From contig JAILGE010000031.1 in the NCBI GenBank assembly GCA_024697065.1, positions 62,001 through 126,000 of the forward strand: 64,000 bases of DNA. Direction: 5' to 3'. The notes below the pieces were generated by a model. It saw only the letters and a program-made list of their open reading frames with translations, was not told where the DNA came from and searched no databases. The position numbers and the translations under genes are program-made. This document shows positions 53,245-62,649 of the stretch, one piece after another (position 1 is the stretch's first letter; every line of letters begins with the position of its first letter). This DNA comes from Lachnospiraceae bacterium. GTDB lineage: Bacteria; Bacillota; Clostridia; Lachnospirales; Lachnospiraceae.

Positions 53245-54249
53245 ATGGATAACGTGATTGAGATCAAAAATCTTACCAAAGAGTTTAAGGTGCTTAACCG
53301 GCATGAGGGGATCAAAGGCAGTATCAGGGATCTCTTTTCCAGGGACTATAAGACTGTTTATGCGGTTAAGGACGTGTCATTAAATATTAAACAGGGAGAG
53401 ATCGTAGGTTACCTCGGACCCAACGGGGCCGGCAAGTCAACTACGATCAAGATGATGACAGGCGTTCTTAAGCCTTCTTCGGGAAGCATACTGGTAAACG
53501 GCAGGATCCCTTACAGGGAAAGAACAAAGAATTCTCAGGAGATAGGCGTTGTATTCGGACAAAGATCCCAGTTATGGTGGTCTCTGCCGCTCATAGAATC
53601 TTTTAAACTCTTAAAGGAAATCTATGGGATTGATTCAAAGCATTATGATGAGATGATGGAGTTCTACGGGACTTTGGTCGATCTTGAACCGATATTGCAT
53701 AAACCTGTCAGACAGATGTCTCTGGGACAGAGAACCTTAAGCGATATACTGGCGTCTTTCCTGCATAATCCCAGGATATGTTTTCTTGATGAACCTACGA
53801 TAGGTCTTGATGTTGCGATGAAGAGCAATATAAGAACTCTCATACATGCCATCAACGAGAAAATGAATACTACTGTCATACTTACGACTCATGACATGGG
53901 AGACGTGGATGCGCTTTGCAGGAGAATAGTGATAATCGATAAGGGACAGATGCTTTACGATAATGATATCGATCATTTGAGGAAATTCTTCGGCGCATAC
54001 AGAACACTTAAGGTCAGACTGAAGGGGGACATAAGTGAGAATGTCAAAGAAATAGGAGCGGTTTTGAGTGACCGTGATGTCACTGTCAGTTCGGATGACG
54101 AGTGGATATCGGTACTGGTAAATGAGGATAAGTGCAGGGTGCTTGATGTGCTTTCGATCATCCAGAAGGATCATAAAGTGAAAGATATGCAGCTTCAGGA
54201 GATCTCTACTGAAGATGTTATCAAGAAGATCTATACGGAGGGTGTGTGA
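53245..54249 (+). CDS. ABC-2 exporter ATP-binding protein
   Basis: A 334-residue ATPase of the ABC-2/daunorubicin-type exporters. Walker A is GPNGAGKST, Walker B is CFLDEPTIGLD, the H-loop is LTTHDMGDV. The signature reads MSLGQR instead of LSGGQ, common in this subgroup. A C-terminal extension follows (about 235-334). GAGGGAGG precedes the ATG. The stop overlaps the start of the first permease. Confidence 0.93.
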   Translation: MDNVIEIKNLTKEFKVLNRHEGIKGSIRDLFSRDYKTVYAVKDVSLNIKQGEIVGYLGPNGAGKSTTIKMMTGVLKPSSGSILVNGRIPYRERTKNSQEIGVVFGQRSQLWWSLPLIESFKLLKEIYGIDSKHYDEMMEFYGTLVDLEPILHKPVRQMSLGQRTLSDILASFLHNPRICFLDEPTIGLDVAMKSNIRTLIHAINEKMNTTVILTTHDMGDVDALCRRIVIIDKGQMLYDNDIDHLRKFFGAYRTLKVRLKGDISENVKEIGAVLSDRDVTVSSDDEWISVLVNEDKCRVLDVLSIIQKDHKVKDMQLQEISTEDVIKKIYTEGV

Positions 54250-55049
54250 TGATAAAAAAATATACGACCCTGTTAAAAGCGGGGGTTATGGAAATGCTTC
54301 ATTTCCGGCTGTCCGTTCTGGTTTTGGTAGCAGGAAACATGCTCTATCTTGCCGTGATCTATTTTCTGTGGAAAGCGATATTTGATTCGGCAGGAACGGA
54401 ATCCGTAAACGGGATGACATTTGAAAGTACGCTTATTTATCTGGTACTTGCTACGGCTTTGTTCAATTTTATGGAAATGTATATAGTCTGGGATATGGGC
54501 AGAACCATACAGTCCGGCAAGATAGTGCTTGATCTGATCAAACCCATGGACTACAAGAATTACATGTTCTGGGCATTCTCGGGAAATGTGGCGGCACAGT
54601 TTTTCACAACATTCCTTCCGACCTTTATAGTGGTGGCACTTGTGACCAAAGGTGCGATACCCTTAGGGACAAATCTCATTGCTTTTGCTGTTTCGGTGAT
54701 ACTCGGTATAGTGATCAATTTCAATGTTGATTTTATCGTCGGTACCATCTGCCTCTATACCGAGTCCATATGGGGAATAAATATCATGAAGCAGGTGATA
54801 GTGCTTTTGTTCTCGGGAGCAACCATACCTCTTGCCTTCTTTCCGGAAGGATTAAGAAGAGTTGTGGATCTCCTGCCCTTCAGAGCAATATATGATGCGC
54901 CCCTTACAATACTGTTGAGCATAAACGGAATAACGGATGATGTGCTGTATACTATTGCGATCCAGATCGTGTGGGTGATCATCCTAGAGATCTTAAGCAG
55001 AGGTTTCTGGAAGATATCCCTCAGACAGATCACTGTAAACGGAGGTTGA
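54249..55049 (+). CDS. ABC-2 family permease, first subunit
   Basis: A 266-residue membrane protein with six hydrophobic segments, of the DUF990/ABC-2 type that follows such ATPases (motifs VWDMGRTIQSGKIVLDLIKP near 83-101 and FPEGLRRVVDLLPFRAIYDAP near 200-220). The ATG at 54249 overlaps the ATPase stop, in place of the GTG at 54246. It forms the channel with the next subunit. Confidence 0.88.
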   Translation: MIKKYTTLLKAGVMEMLHFRLSVLVLVAGNMLYLAVIYFLWKAIFDSAGTESVNGMTFESTLIYLVLATALFNFMEMYIVWDMGRTIQSGKIVLDLIKPMDYKNYMFWAFSGNVAAQFFTTFLPTFIVVALVTKGAIPLGTNLIAFAVSVILGIVINFNVDFIVGTICLYTESIWGINIMKQVIVLLFSGATIPLAFFPEGLRRVVDLLPFRAIYDAPLTILLSINGITDDVLYTIAIQIVWVIILEILSRGFWKISLRQITVNGG

Positions 55050-55054
55050 GCTTT

Positions 55055-55858
55055 ATGAATAATAAAGGACTTGCTTTCTATATAAAAATATACGGACGGA
55101 TACTTGCTCAGGATCTGAAGAGCAAGATGAGTTATCGTGCGGACTTTATAATTTCAATGCTTGGAATGATCTTTACGGATGCGGCAGGCTTCATTACATT
55201 CTGGATCATGTTTCGTAATTTCTCATCCATTCAGGAGTGGGAATATTATGAGATGCTGTTCCTGTACGGATTTTCGCTTATCGCGATAACGCCGGTTCAG
55301 TGTCTGCTGGATAACAACTGGAGCCTCAGGATAAATGTGCGTGAAGGTGATTTCATCAAGTATTGTTTCAGACCAATAAATCTGTTCTTTTATTATGAAT
55401 CGGAAGTGTTTGATGTAAAAGGTCTCGGGCAGCTGGGAGTGGGAGTGTTCACGCTTGTGTATGCATGGATAAAGCTGGGACTCGGATGCAACGTGATGAT
55501 GGTGCTTAAGGTTATTGTGTTTCTCATATCCGCATCTTTATTCATGATGGCTATGCAAAATGCTGCTGCCGCAACATGCTTTTGGATAGAAAATTCATTT
55601 TATGTTCTCGATCTTGCATTCAAGCTCAAAGATTATGCGAAATATCCCGTAACGATTTTCGGACCGGTATTCAGATTTGTCTTTACCTTTGTATTTCCGA
55701 TCGCATTTATCGCTTATTACCCGAGTCTGGTGATACTGAGACCCGATAATGTGCCGCTTCTCACATGGCTCGCGCCGCCATTGGGGATATTGTTCTTTTA
55801 CTTAAGCTACAGATTCTGGATGCTGGGAGCCATGAAGTATAACGGGACAGGATCATAA
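55055..55858 (+). CDS. ABC-2 family permease, second subunit
   Basis: A 267-residue membrane protein with six hydrophobic segments and the matching motif NVREGDFIKYCFRPINLFFY near 98-118, homologous in pattern to its neighbour. GGAGG ends 9 bases before the ATG at 55055; the frame is open further upstream but that part overlaps the first permease and is not used. The substrate of the exporter is unknown. Confidence 0.88.
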   Translation: MNNKGLAFYIKIYGRILAQDLKSKMSYRADFIISMLGMIFTDAAGFITFWIMFRNFSSIQEWEYYEMLFLYGFSLIAITPVQCLLDNNWSLRINVREGDFIKYCFRPINLFFYYESEVFDVKGLGQLGVGVFTLVYAWIKLGLGCNVMMVLKVIVFLISASLFMMAMQNAAAATCFWIENSFYVLDLAFKLKDYAKYPVTIFGPVFRFVFTFVFPIAFIAYYPSLVILRPDNVPLLTWLAPPLGILFFYLSYRFWMLGAMKYNGTGS

Positions 55859-55870
55859 CCAAGTGATATG

Positions 55871-55905
55871 AAAAGCGCCTTTTCGGTTCTGAAAGGCGCT
55901 TTTGT
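55871..55905 (+). terminator. intrinsic terminator of the ABC exporter operon
   Basis: A 12-bp stem AAAAGCGCCTTT / AAAGGCGCTTTT with a 9-base loop. The T tract is the right arm, and the dyad also has an A tract on the left, so it can stop transcription from both sides. Confidence 0.8.
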
Positions 55906-56076
55906 GTGATAAAACATCCGTGTCCGGATACTTTTAAAGATAACCGGGCAGCAGCATGCAGACAGAGGGGAATAATACATATTATGTTATAATACCGGAT
56001 GAACACTCCGATATCGTAAGTACCGGAATGTAAAGACGGATTATTTTGATATAGGCACGAATATGAGGAGGAAAAA

Positions 56077-59000
56077 GTGTTAAATATCAGATTGTATATG
56101 CCATCCGATATCAGAGGAATGGTATTTCTATGGAACCGGGCTGTTTCGGACGGAGATTCCTTTATTCAGGATGAGTGCCTTCCTTATGTTCAGGCAGGAA
56201 GATTCTTTGCAAATCAGAATGCTGCCGTGGTGGCAACGGATGAGACCGGCATGGTGAGAGGAATGTATACCCTGCGGTCAAAATACAGCGGAAGATGCAA
56301 ACATATCTGCAGCGCTGTAATAGTTGTTGATAATGAATTCAGAAGACACCATATAGGCGAATCGCTTTTACAGGACTGTATAAAAAGAGCAGCTGCCCTG
56401 GGGTTTAAAGTGCTGGAACTGTATCCTGTTTCAAGCTCCAATAAAGCAGCTGCCGCTTTGTTTGAAAAGGCCGGACTTGAAAAAACAGGAAGTATACCAA
56501 AGGGATTTATCAGAGGGGACGGGATCCTTACCGATGCTGAAACATACTGTCTCGTTTTACCCGATCATGTAAATGAATCTGTAAATGCACCGGAGATGCA
56601 GCCGCAAAGACCTGTGATGCAACCGGTAAATAACGGTGACGGAGTCGTATCTGGACAGGCCGCTTTTTCGGGACAAAACGCCCCTGTGGCCGGACCGCTC
56701 TCCAGAGCAGGCTCTGCGCCGGAAGGTGTTGCAGTATCTGCGGCTCAGGGAATGCCGGCGCCGGGACAGACATCGGGAACAGTGGGATATACGTGGAGCA
56801 ATGCTCCTGTGGGGCAGCAGGGTTTCGGACAGCCTGACCCCGGACAGCAAAATCCTTATCAGAATGCTTACAGACCGAAGAAAACGGATAAGAGTATCAG
56901 CAGTATAAATGTTGTATTCGGAGCCGGAGTATTGCTTTTGACAATAGCAGCTGCTGTATTCCTTTCGGTTTCGTGGCAGATGATGAGTGATGTTGTCAGA
57001 GCTGTAACTCTGATCGCAGTACTGGCTGTAGTATTTGCATTGTCATATCTTGCAGGCGGTGTGCTTAAGCTTAAGCAGACCGGTTTCGCTTTTTTTACTC
57101 TTGGAAGTTTGTTGACACCTATAATAATTGTCGGGATGGGGGCATTGAATCTGCTTGGCAGTGCCCTGTCATTTGAATCCGGCAACGGATTTCTGGTGAC
57201 AGCTCTGGGAATGCTTGCCTTTTCCGTTGTGACATATTTAGGATCCAGAATATACAATTCTTCAGCTTATTTCGGAATGACGTATTTTGGCGTTACCTGG
57301 ATGATATTTTTCATGGGAGTTCAGCTGGGCAAGTCTTTTGAAGACAGCAATGTATTTATATCTGCAACTTTTACATCCGATATCCTGGCACTCCTTGTTA
57401 TGACTGCGGCTCTTTATGAATTTTCAAAGAATCTAAAATTCTTTGATATATACTCAAAGATCATCTCGATAGCAGCTTCGGTAATGACATTCTTTGCCTC
57501 CGGGGCAATGCTGTTACTTACGGTGTTTAAGGATGAATTAAGCTTAAACGCTTTGATTATGGCTGTCGGATTGTTACTCTGCATCATAACCTTATTTGAA
57601 GGATACAGGGCTCATAAGAAGGATATTTATGCTGTGACTGCATATTTTATCTTAACATTCTTTACGGTTTACGTTGCTATTATGATAAGAACGGCTATCG
57701 GTGATGATCACATACTTAGCGGAGGAAGAGCTGTTGTGGTTGCGGTTTCTTTCCTTGCGCTGATATTGTCTCTCTTATCAAAGATAAAAAAGGCCGGGAA
57801 TCTGAAGTATTTTATCAATTATGCGTTTGTTCTTACGCTGTTATCCGTTATTATCTCGCTGCCCGTAGTGAGGCAGTATAGCAGAGGAAACAGTGGTATT
57901 TCGTCACTGATCCTGCTTGTGGGTGAATTGGCATCCTTTGCGGCAGTACTTATTTTTTCCAAATCTTCACGTACAGGTTTGGCCGGTACCGCAAAACACT
58001 TTGCGCCTTTCTCGGCATCTTTATCAATGATCGTATTTCTTGATATCTGCGAAGGGATTTTTGATATGGAACCGAATGGGCGTGTCCTTGCTGCTGCGAT
58101 CATATTACTTTTATTCAGGATACTGTTTTCGTCATTAAAACTGGATACGGTATTATCCGATATAGTATTCGCGCTGACCTCGGTTGTCTTTGCTATAGGC
58201 GGTGCCGTCATCGGTTCCGATATAATGTTCATTACCATGCTCCCTGCCGTGACCGCGTTATGCTCGGGCTTTACGGCTGTAAGTCCGTGGGGAGAAAGAA
58301 GCGATGGTGAGAAGCTCTGTAACAGTGTGATCGGCGGAATATTTACCACGGGCACATTTATGCTCTTTCCCTGGGTATTTACCGATGAGATATCGGGAGT
58401 AAGGGCAGGAATGCTGTCTGTTGTAATTGTGACGGTTGCTCTTTTGATCGTCAGGATCAAAAAGAAGTCAAAGATTCTTATCACATATATGAACAGTACA
58501 TTGATATCTTCCATTGTCGTTTCATTTTTCCTGATCCTCCTGGCAGGTGAAGTCGGGGAGAATGAAGTGGATATTTTTTCTCTAAATGCCTTGTTTACCG
58601 TGATGATGTGGCTGCTGGTAACAGGCACTGTCATGGGTGCCCGTGAAAAGAAACGGTTTGGTGTTGCTTTTAAGAGTGCGGTTATCGTAGCTTTAAACAG
58701 CATGATATTCCTGTTTTATTCAATAGATCAGGCATTTATACAGTCTTCGGACCCTGATATCAATGCGACTGTTGTTATGATGCTGAGCTTCCTTATTGTC
58801 TCAACCGTGATACTCAGACTTTTACCGGCTTGTTCTTCTCAATTCGGTTTTATCATGGGGATCGTGGACAGTATATGGCTCCTTATCGCGGCGGGATATC
58901 TTGGCGGTGAGCACCGGCTTGTTCTGGCGTTATTTGCAGTGATCTTTGCCATAATGATATTCCTTGCGGCCAACAGATTCTTTACGGTTGTGCCTGTCGT

Positions 59001-59793
59001 TTTAGCGATCTTTGCATTGGGGCATCAGATCAATGAGACAGGTCTTTCTCCGGGTGAGATAAATATATTGATACTTATAGCGGCTGTTGCATGTGCTGCT
59101 GCGGGAAGGATCATATTCAGAGGGAAACTTGTTGATAAAAACGGTATAGATTACCTGGCATTTTCTCCCGCTCTTATCATTTGTTTTATGGATGGGGGAG
59201 AACCGTATGTGAAGATGCTTGCCTTTGCGGTATTGGCGGCGATGTTCTTCAATCTCATTGGAAGAACCGCAAACAAAGATAAGATATTTATGACGGTGGG
59301 ACTTTGCTTTGTGGCACTTTCTCTGGCATCAACTACATCTATCATAGATTATCCGGAGACGATGCTTACCGAATTCTATATATGTATAGTTCTTGTATTG
59401 GTTCTTTCCGTAAGATACATGGTTAAGCCATGGTCAGAAGAGGTCATGCGGCTTGTATGGTTTATAACAGTTGCACTGACCCTTGTTGTAGAGGGATTTT
59501 CCGCAGCAGAAACCGGATATATCACGGATCTTCTGGTGACGGGACTGGCATCATTCGGTATATTCATATATGCCTTCATAGTGAAATCAAAAAAATGGTT
59601 TATTCTGGGACTTGCAGCTATACTTATGATCGCTGTTTATCTGTCCACTACTTTCTGGGCAAGCATTGCATGGATGCTCTATCTCCTGATCGCAGGTGTT
59701 GTTCTTATAGCCATTGCTGCCGTTAATGAGTGGGGCAGGAGGCATGCATCCGACGGGGAAAGAAAGAGGCTTTTTGAAGAGTGGAAATGGTAA
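56077..59793 (+). CDS. GNAT acetyltransferase fused to a large polytopic membrane domain
   Basis: A 1238-residue protein. Residues 1-165 are a GNAT fold: VIVVDNEFRRHHIGESLLQD is the acetyl-CoA loop, then a second strand ELYPVSSSNKAAAALFEKAG. A low-complexity Gln/Pro/Gly linker follows (about 175-268). The remaining 950 residues hold about 28 hydrophobic helices with few charges, starting like DUF2157/SCO7613-type membrane proteins. It has a GTG start with GAGGAGGA. The MATE gene overlaps its end. The reaction is unknown; acetyl transfer to an envelope sugar or lipid is a guess. Confidence 0.8.
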   Translation: MLNIRLYMPSDIRGMVFLWNRAVSDGDSFIQDECLPYVQAGRFFANQNAAVVATDETGMVRGMYTLRSKYSGRCKHICSAVIVVDNEFRRHHIGESLLQDCIKRAAALGFKVLELYPVSSSNKAAAALFEKAGLEKTGSIPKGFIRGDGILTDAETYCLVLPDHVNESVNAPEMQPQRPVMQPVNNGDGVVSGQAAFSGQNAPVAGPLSRAGSAPEGVAVSAAQGMPAPGQTSGTVGYTWSNAPVGQQGFGQPDPGQQNPYQNAYRPKKTDKSISSINVVFGAGVLLLTIAAAVFLSVSWQMMSDVVRAVTLIAVLAVVFALSYLAGGVLKLKQTGFAFFTLGSLLTPIIIVGMGALNLLGSALSFESGNGFLVTALGMLAFSVVTYLGSRIYNSSAYFGMTYFGVTWMIFFMGVQLGKSFEDSNVFISATFTSDILALLVMTAALYEFSKNLKFFDIYSKIISIAASVMTFFASGAMLLLTVFKDELSLNALIMAVGLLLCIITLFEGYRAHKKDIYAVTAYFILTFFTVYVAIMIRTAIGDDHILSGGRAVVVAVSFLALILSLLSKIKKAGNLKYFINYAFVLTLLSVIISLPVVRQYSRGNSGISSLILLVGELASFAAVLIFSKSSRTGLAGTAKHFAPFSASLSMIVFLDICEGIFDMEPNGRVLAAAIILLLFRILFSSLKLDTVLSDIVFALTSVVFAIGGAVIGSDIMFITMLPAVTALCSGFTAVSPWGERSDGEKLCNSVIGGIFTTGTFMLFPWVFTDEISGVRAGMLSVVIVTVALLIVRIKKKSKILITYMNSTLISSIVVSFFLILLAGEVGENEVDIFSLNALFTVMMWLLVTGTVMGAREKKRFGVAFKSAVIVALNSMIFLFYSIDQAFIQSSDPDINATVVMMLSFLIVSTVILRLLPACSSQFGFIMGIVDSIWLLIAAGYLGGEHRLVLALFAVIFAIMIFLAANRFFTVVPVVLAIFALGHQINETGLSPGEINILILIAAVACAAAGRIIFRGKLVDKNGIDYLAFSPALIICFMDGGEPYVKMLAFAVLAAMFFNLIGRTANKDKIFMTVGLCFVALSLASTTSIIDYPETMLTEFYICIVLVLVLSVRYMVKPWSEEVMRLVWFITVALTLVVEGFSAAETGYITDLLVTGLASFGIFIYAFIVKSKKWFILGLAAILMIAVYLSTTFWASIAWMLYLLIAGVVLIAIAAVNEWGRRHASDGERKRLFEEWKW

Positions 59794-61139
59794 AGGATAA
59801 TTTTCGTGCAAAACTGATAAAGCTTGTGATCCCTCTTACGGTTCAGTTCTTTCTTCTTTGTCTGGTTCCCGTTGCCGATGCGGTAATGCTGGTATCGCTG
59901 GATCAGGATGCCATGTCGGCAGTATCATTGGCGACGCAGGTAGCATTCGTATTGCAGCTGTTTAATTTTGCCATCACTTCGGGTACCAGCATGTTTGCTG
60001 CACAATTCTGGGGAAAGGGCGACATAGATTCGATAGAGGAACTCTATGCTTACTGTATACGTCTTACACTTCCGATAGCAGCTGTCTTTTTCGGGGTGAC
60101 TTTTTTGGCTCCCGCATGGGTGATGCATCTGTTTACATCGGAAGAAGCTATCATAGAATATGGCGCGGGCTACCTCAGGATAGCAGGCTTTTCCTACCTG
60201 TTAACGGGGGTGATGATGGTTGTTGAGACTGTTATGAAGAATACGGATCTTATTAAACCTGTAACGGTGTTAAGCTCTGCAACAGTATTCATCAATATCG
60301 GATTAAATGCTGTTTTCATTTACGGACTGTTGGGTGCTCCGAAGATGGGACCCGCAGGAGCAGCGCTTGCCACCACTATATCATATGCGGTATCACTTGT
60401 CGGTTCGGTGATAGTTCAACGTAAGGCTGACCGTGTTCATTTCAGACTGAGATACTTTCTTAAAGTATCGGAAGATCTGCGCAGAGATTATATTAAATAT
60501 ACATCACCGGTATTGGCGAATCAGTTAAGCTGGGGTATAGGTTTTACCATGATAAGTGTGATCATGGGACATCTGGGATCTGATGCTGTGGCGGCAAATT
60601 CCATAGTTGCGGTAGTAAAGGATCTGATATCCTGCTTTTGTTTCGCTCTTTCATCAGGCGGAGCCATACTTGTGGGCAATGAACTTGGAGCCGGAGAATC
60701 CGGGAGAGCGAAGCAGTACGGATCAAGGCTCTGTCGTCTGGCATTGTACAGCGGTATGATCGCAGGTGTTCTGATAGCTTTAGCTTCACCTGTCATAGTA
60801 AGGCTCGTAAATATCACTCCAGAGGCAGCACATTACCTTCAGATCATGCTTTTGATGTGTATCTATTACATGGTGGGCAGATCAATGAACAGCGTAGTCA
60901 TTTCTGGGATCTTCTGCGCGGGAGGAGATACGCGTTTCGGATTCATCTGCGATACCGTTACCATGTGGGCATTTATCGTTCCGGTGGGGGCTTTGGCGGC
61001 TTTTGTCATAAAGCTTCCGGTTCTTTGGGTATTTTTTATCCTTAATCTCGACGAGATCGTTAAGCTTCCCGTGGTTTACAGGCATTATAAGAAATATCTG
61101 TGGGTGAAAAATCTTACGGTTAAAGACTCTGAGGTATAA
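59787..61139 (+). CDS. MATE family efflux transporter
   Basis: A 450-residue transporter with about 12 hydrophobic segments and MATE landmarks: VIPLTVQFFLLCLVPVADAV at the start, TSGTSMFAAQFWGKGD near 64-79, GAPKMGPAGAALATTIS near 183-199 and SSGGAILVGNELGAG near 287-301. The ATG at 59787 overlaps the previous gene by seven bases. Cation-coupled export of drugs or metabolites is expected; the substrate is unknown. Confidence 0.92.
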   Translation: MVKDNFRAKLIKLVIPLTVQFFLLCLVPVADAVMLVSLDQDAMSAVSLATQVAFVLQLFNFAITSGTSMFAAQFWGKGDIDSIEELYAYCIRLTLPIAAVFFGVTFLAPAWVMHLFTSEEAIIEYGAGYLRIAGFSYLLTGVMMVVETVMKNTDLIKPVTVLSSATVFINIGLNAVFIYGLLGAPKMGPAGAALATTISYAVSLVGSVIVQRKADRVHFRLRYFLKVSEDLRRDYIKYTSPVLANQLSWGIGFTMISVIMGHLGSDAVAANSIVAVVKDLISCFCFALSSGGAILVGNELGAGESGRAKQYGSRLCRLALYSGMIAGVLIALASPVIVRLVNITPEAAHYLQIMLLMCIYYMVGRSMNSVVISGIFCAGGDTRFGFICDTVTMWAFIVPVGALAAFVIKLPVLWVFFILNLDEIVKLPVVYRHYKKYLWVKNLTVKDSEV

Positions 61140-61189
61140 AAAAAGACAGGGATCTTAACAGAAAACTTAGAGAAAAATCGCTTTGTTTT

Positions 61190-61198
61190 TGATAAAAT
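61190..61198 (+). promoter_or_regulatory. extended -10 promoter of the PocR-type receptor
   Basis: TGATAAAAT (TGn plus a five-of-six -10) about 60 bases before the chosen start. No good -35 box. Confidence 0.45.
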
Positions 61199-61258
61199 AG
61201 ATGCAAGAGGTCACTTGTGGTGTTTTACACAGCAAATGAAAGGGGCAGGGGGTACGAT

Positions 61259-62056
61259 ATGCATATCAAAGAATTTGTCAACATGGATCAGTTTGAAGCG
61301 ATCATGAGCAATTGGGCTACTGCTACAGGGCTTGCTACCGTGGCGGTCGATGCCGATGGGGAGTATATCTCCAAGTGCTACAATTTCACGGACTTTTGTA
61401 TCAAATACACACGTGGAAGCAAAGAAGGCTTAAAGAGATGCGTCAAGTGTGATCAGGAAGGACACGGCGTTTACAGTTGTCACGCCGGACTCATCGATTT
61501 CAGTATAGATCTGATCGTGAAGGGTGAGAAGCTGGGAGCCGTAATAGGAGGACAGGTACTCCCCGAGCAACCCGATGAAGCTGCTTTCCGTAAGGTGGCG
61601 AGAGAGATCGGTGTTGATGAAGAGACTTATATTTCTGCTCTCAATAAGGTAAACGTTAAGACTGAAGAATCTATCAATGCGGCGGCAAATCTGCTGGGTC
61701 AGGTCTTGAATGAATTTATCAATGCGGAATTTGAACGCACATATGTAAGAGATATCGTGGTCGGTTTAAAGGATGGCGTTGAAAGGACTTCCGCAATAGT
61801 GACCGATATCATGAATTCCACCAAAGAACTTAAAAAGATCCAGAACAGTCAGAAGATCTTATCTCTCAATGCCAATATAGAGGCGGCTCGTGCGGGTGAG
61901 CACGGAAGAGGTTTCTCTATAGTTGCCAGTGAAGTAGGAAAGCTTTCGGACAATAGTTCGGTAGTAAATGAGCGTATCGAAAAGCTTGTAAACGAGATTT
62001 CCGAAGTAGTAGGAAAGCTCCATGATAAAGAAAAATTCGAGATGCTGATGAAATAA
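61259..62056 (+). CDS. PocR-domain soluble chemoreceptor, probably truncated
   Basis: A 265-residue soluble protein. Residues 1-160 match a PocR ligand-binding domain with the Cys/His pattern KRCVKCDQEGHGVYSCHAGL. Residues 165-265 are a short chemoreceptor coiled coil with the tip [20 protein letters not shown] (about 200-220). It stops about 45 residues after the tip, so the descending arm of the coiled coil is short. A chemoreceptor-like tail lies 120 bases downstream. The start at 61259 has AGGGGCAGGGGG six bases before it. Confidence 0.82.
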   Translation: MHIKEFVNMDQFEAIMSNWATATGLATVAVDADGEYISKCYNFTDFCIKYTRGSKEGLKRCVKCDQEGHGVYSCHAGLIDFSIDLIVKGEKLGAVIGGQVLPEQPDEAAFRKVAREIGVDEETYISALNKVNVKTEESINAAANLLGQVLNEFINAEFERTYVRDIVVGLKDGVERTSAIVTDIMNSTKELKKIQNSQKILSLNANIEAARAGEHGRGFSIVASEVGKLSDNSSVVNERIEKLVNEISEVVGKLHDKEKFEMLMK

Positions 62057-62177
62057 ATATATGATCAAGGCTTACCGGTATTCAGGTCTTTACCGCCAGA
62101 CCCTGTGGAGGTCGGTCCGGATCGGTATGATGTGGAAAAAGAGGGTTTTTATTCTTACTGACACAGAGGTTACATGA

Positions 62178-62438
62178 AATGAAGGCTTAAAGAGAATCAC
62201 TGAAAAAACTGCTGCTCAGCAGGATAATGATATCCGTCTTTATTATTATAGTGATGATCACGGAATTACGGAAGAGCAGGCTGCAACGGTTAATCAGATC
62301 CTTGAACTGTCAGGTACTATTGTAAGAGACAGCGAAAAGATCTCAGAGGAAACCGAAAACCTTGCAAGTGTTTCCGAAAAACTTAACGGTTATTCCGCTA
62401 TCATCAGCGATGATCTGAAGAATTTTAAATTGAATTAG
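62178..62438 (+). pseudogene. remnant of a chemoreceptor C-terminus
   Basis: An 86-codon open frame with no start codon, ending ...TENLASVSEKLNGYSAI, then ISDDLKNFKLN and a stop. The end is like the last helix of chemoreceptor signalling domains. It is in another frame than the PocR gene and preceded by a stop codon at 62175, so it is not translated as it stands. The part before (YYYSDDHGITEEQAATVNQI) is not recognised. Confidence 0.5.
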
Positions 62439-62478
62439 TTTCAGCGATACAGGATCCGATATCCTGTGTGGATGAAAA

Positions 62479-62518
62479 ATACCCTCTATACCGCATAAAC
62501 GGCATAGGGGGTATTTTT
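62479..62518 (+). terminator. intrinsic terminator before clpB
   Basis: ATACCCTCTAT and ATAGGGGGTAT pair (one G-T), with an inner CCG/CGG pair closing a six-base loop, followed by five T residues. Confidence 0.8.
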
Positions 62519-62533
62519 ATGACTTCAAACACT

Positions 62534-62560
62534 TTAGCACTCACCTCTTGACAGTGCTAA
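62534..62560 (+). promoter_or_regulatory. CIRCE operator (HrcA binding site)
   Basis: TTAGCACTC, nine bases, then CAGTGCTAA: the CIRCE inverted repeat with one mismatch from TTAGCACTC-N9-GAGTGCTAA. It overlaps the -35 box of clpB, as a repressor site should. Confidence 0.92.
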
Positions 62561-62576
62561 CAATTCGTACTAAAGT
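62548..62576 (+). promoter_or_regulatory. promoter of clpB
   Basis: TTGACA, exactly 17 bases, then TAAAGT. The -35 lies inside CIRCE. Transcription would start near 62583. Confidence 0.7.
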
Positions 62577-62649
62577 GTGATATAGAGATTAGAACATAAA
62601 TGATCCTTTAGCATTGCGGCAGCTGCATAAATGCTGCAGGGGAGGCGTT

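Noticed and set aside
57819-58703. 294-codon open frame on the minus strand
   Set aside because: It is antisense to the hydrophobic membrane domain of the GNAT fusion; its Ser/Thr/Ile-rich composition is the usual mirror of membrane helices.
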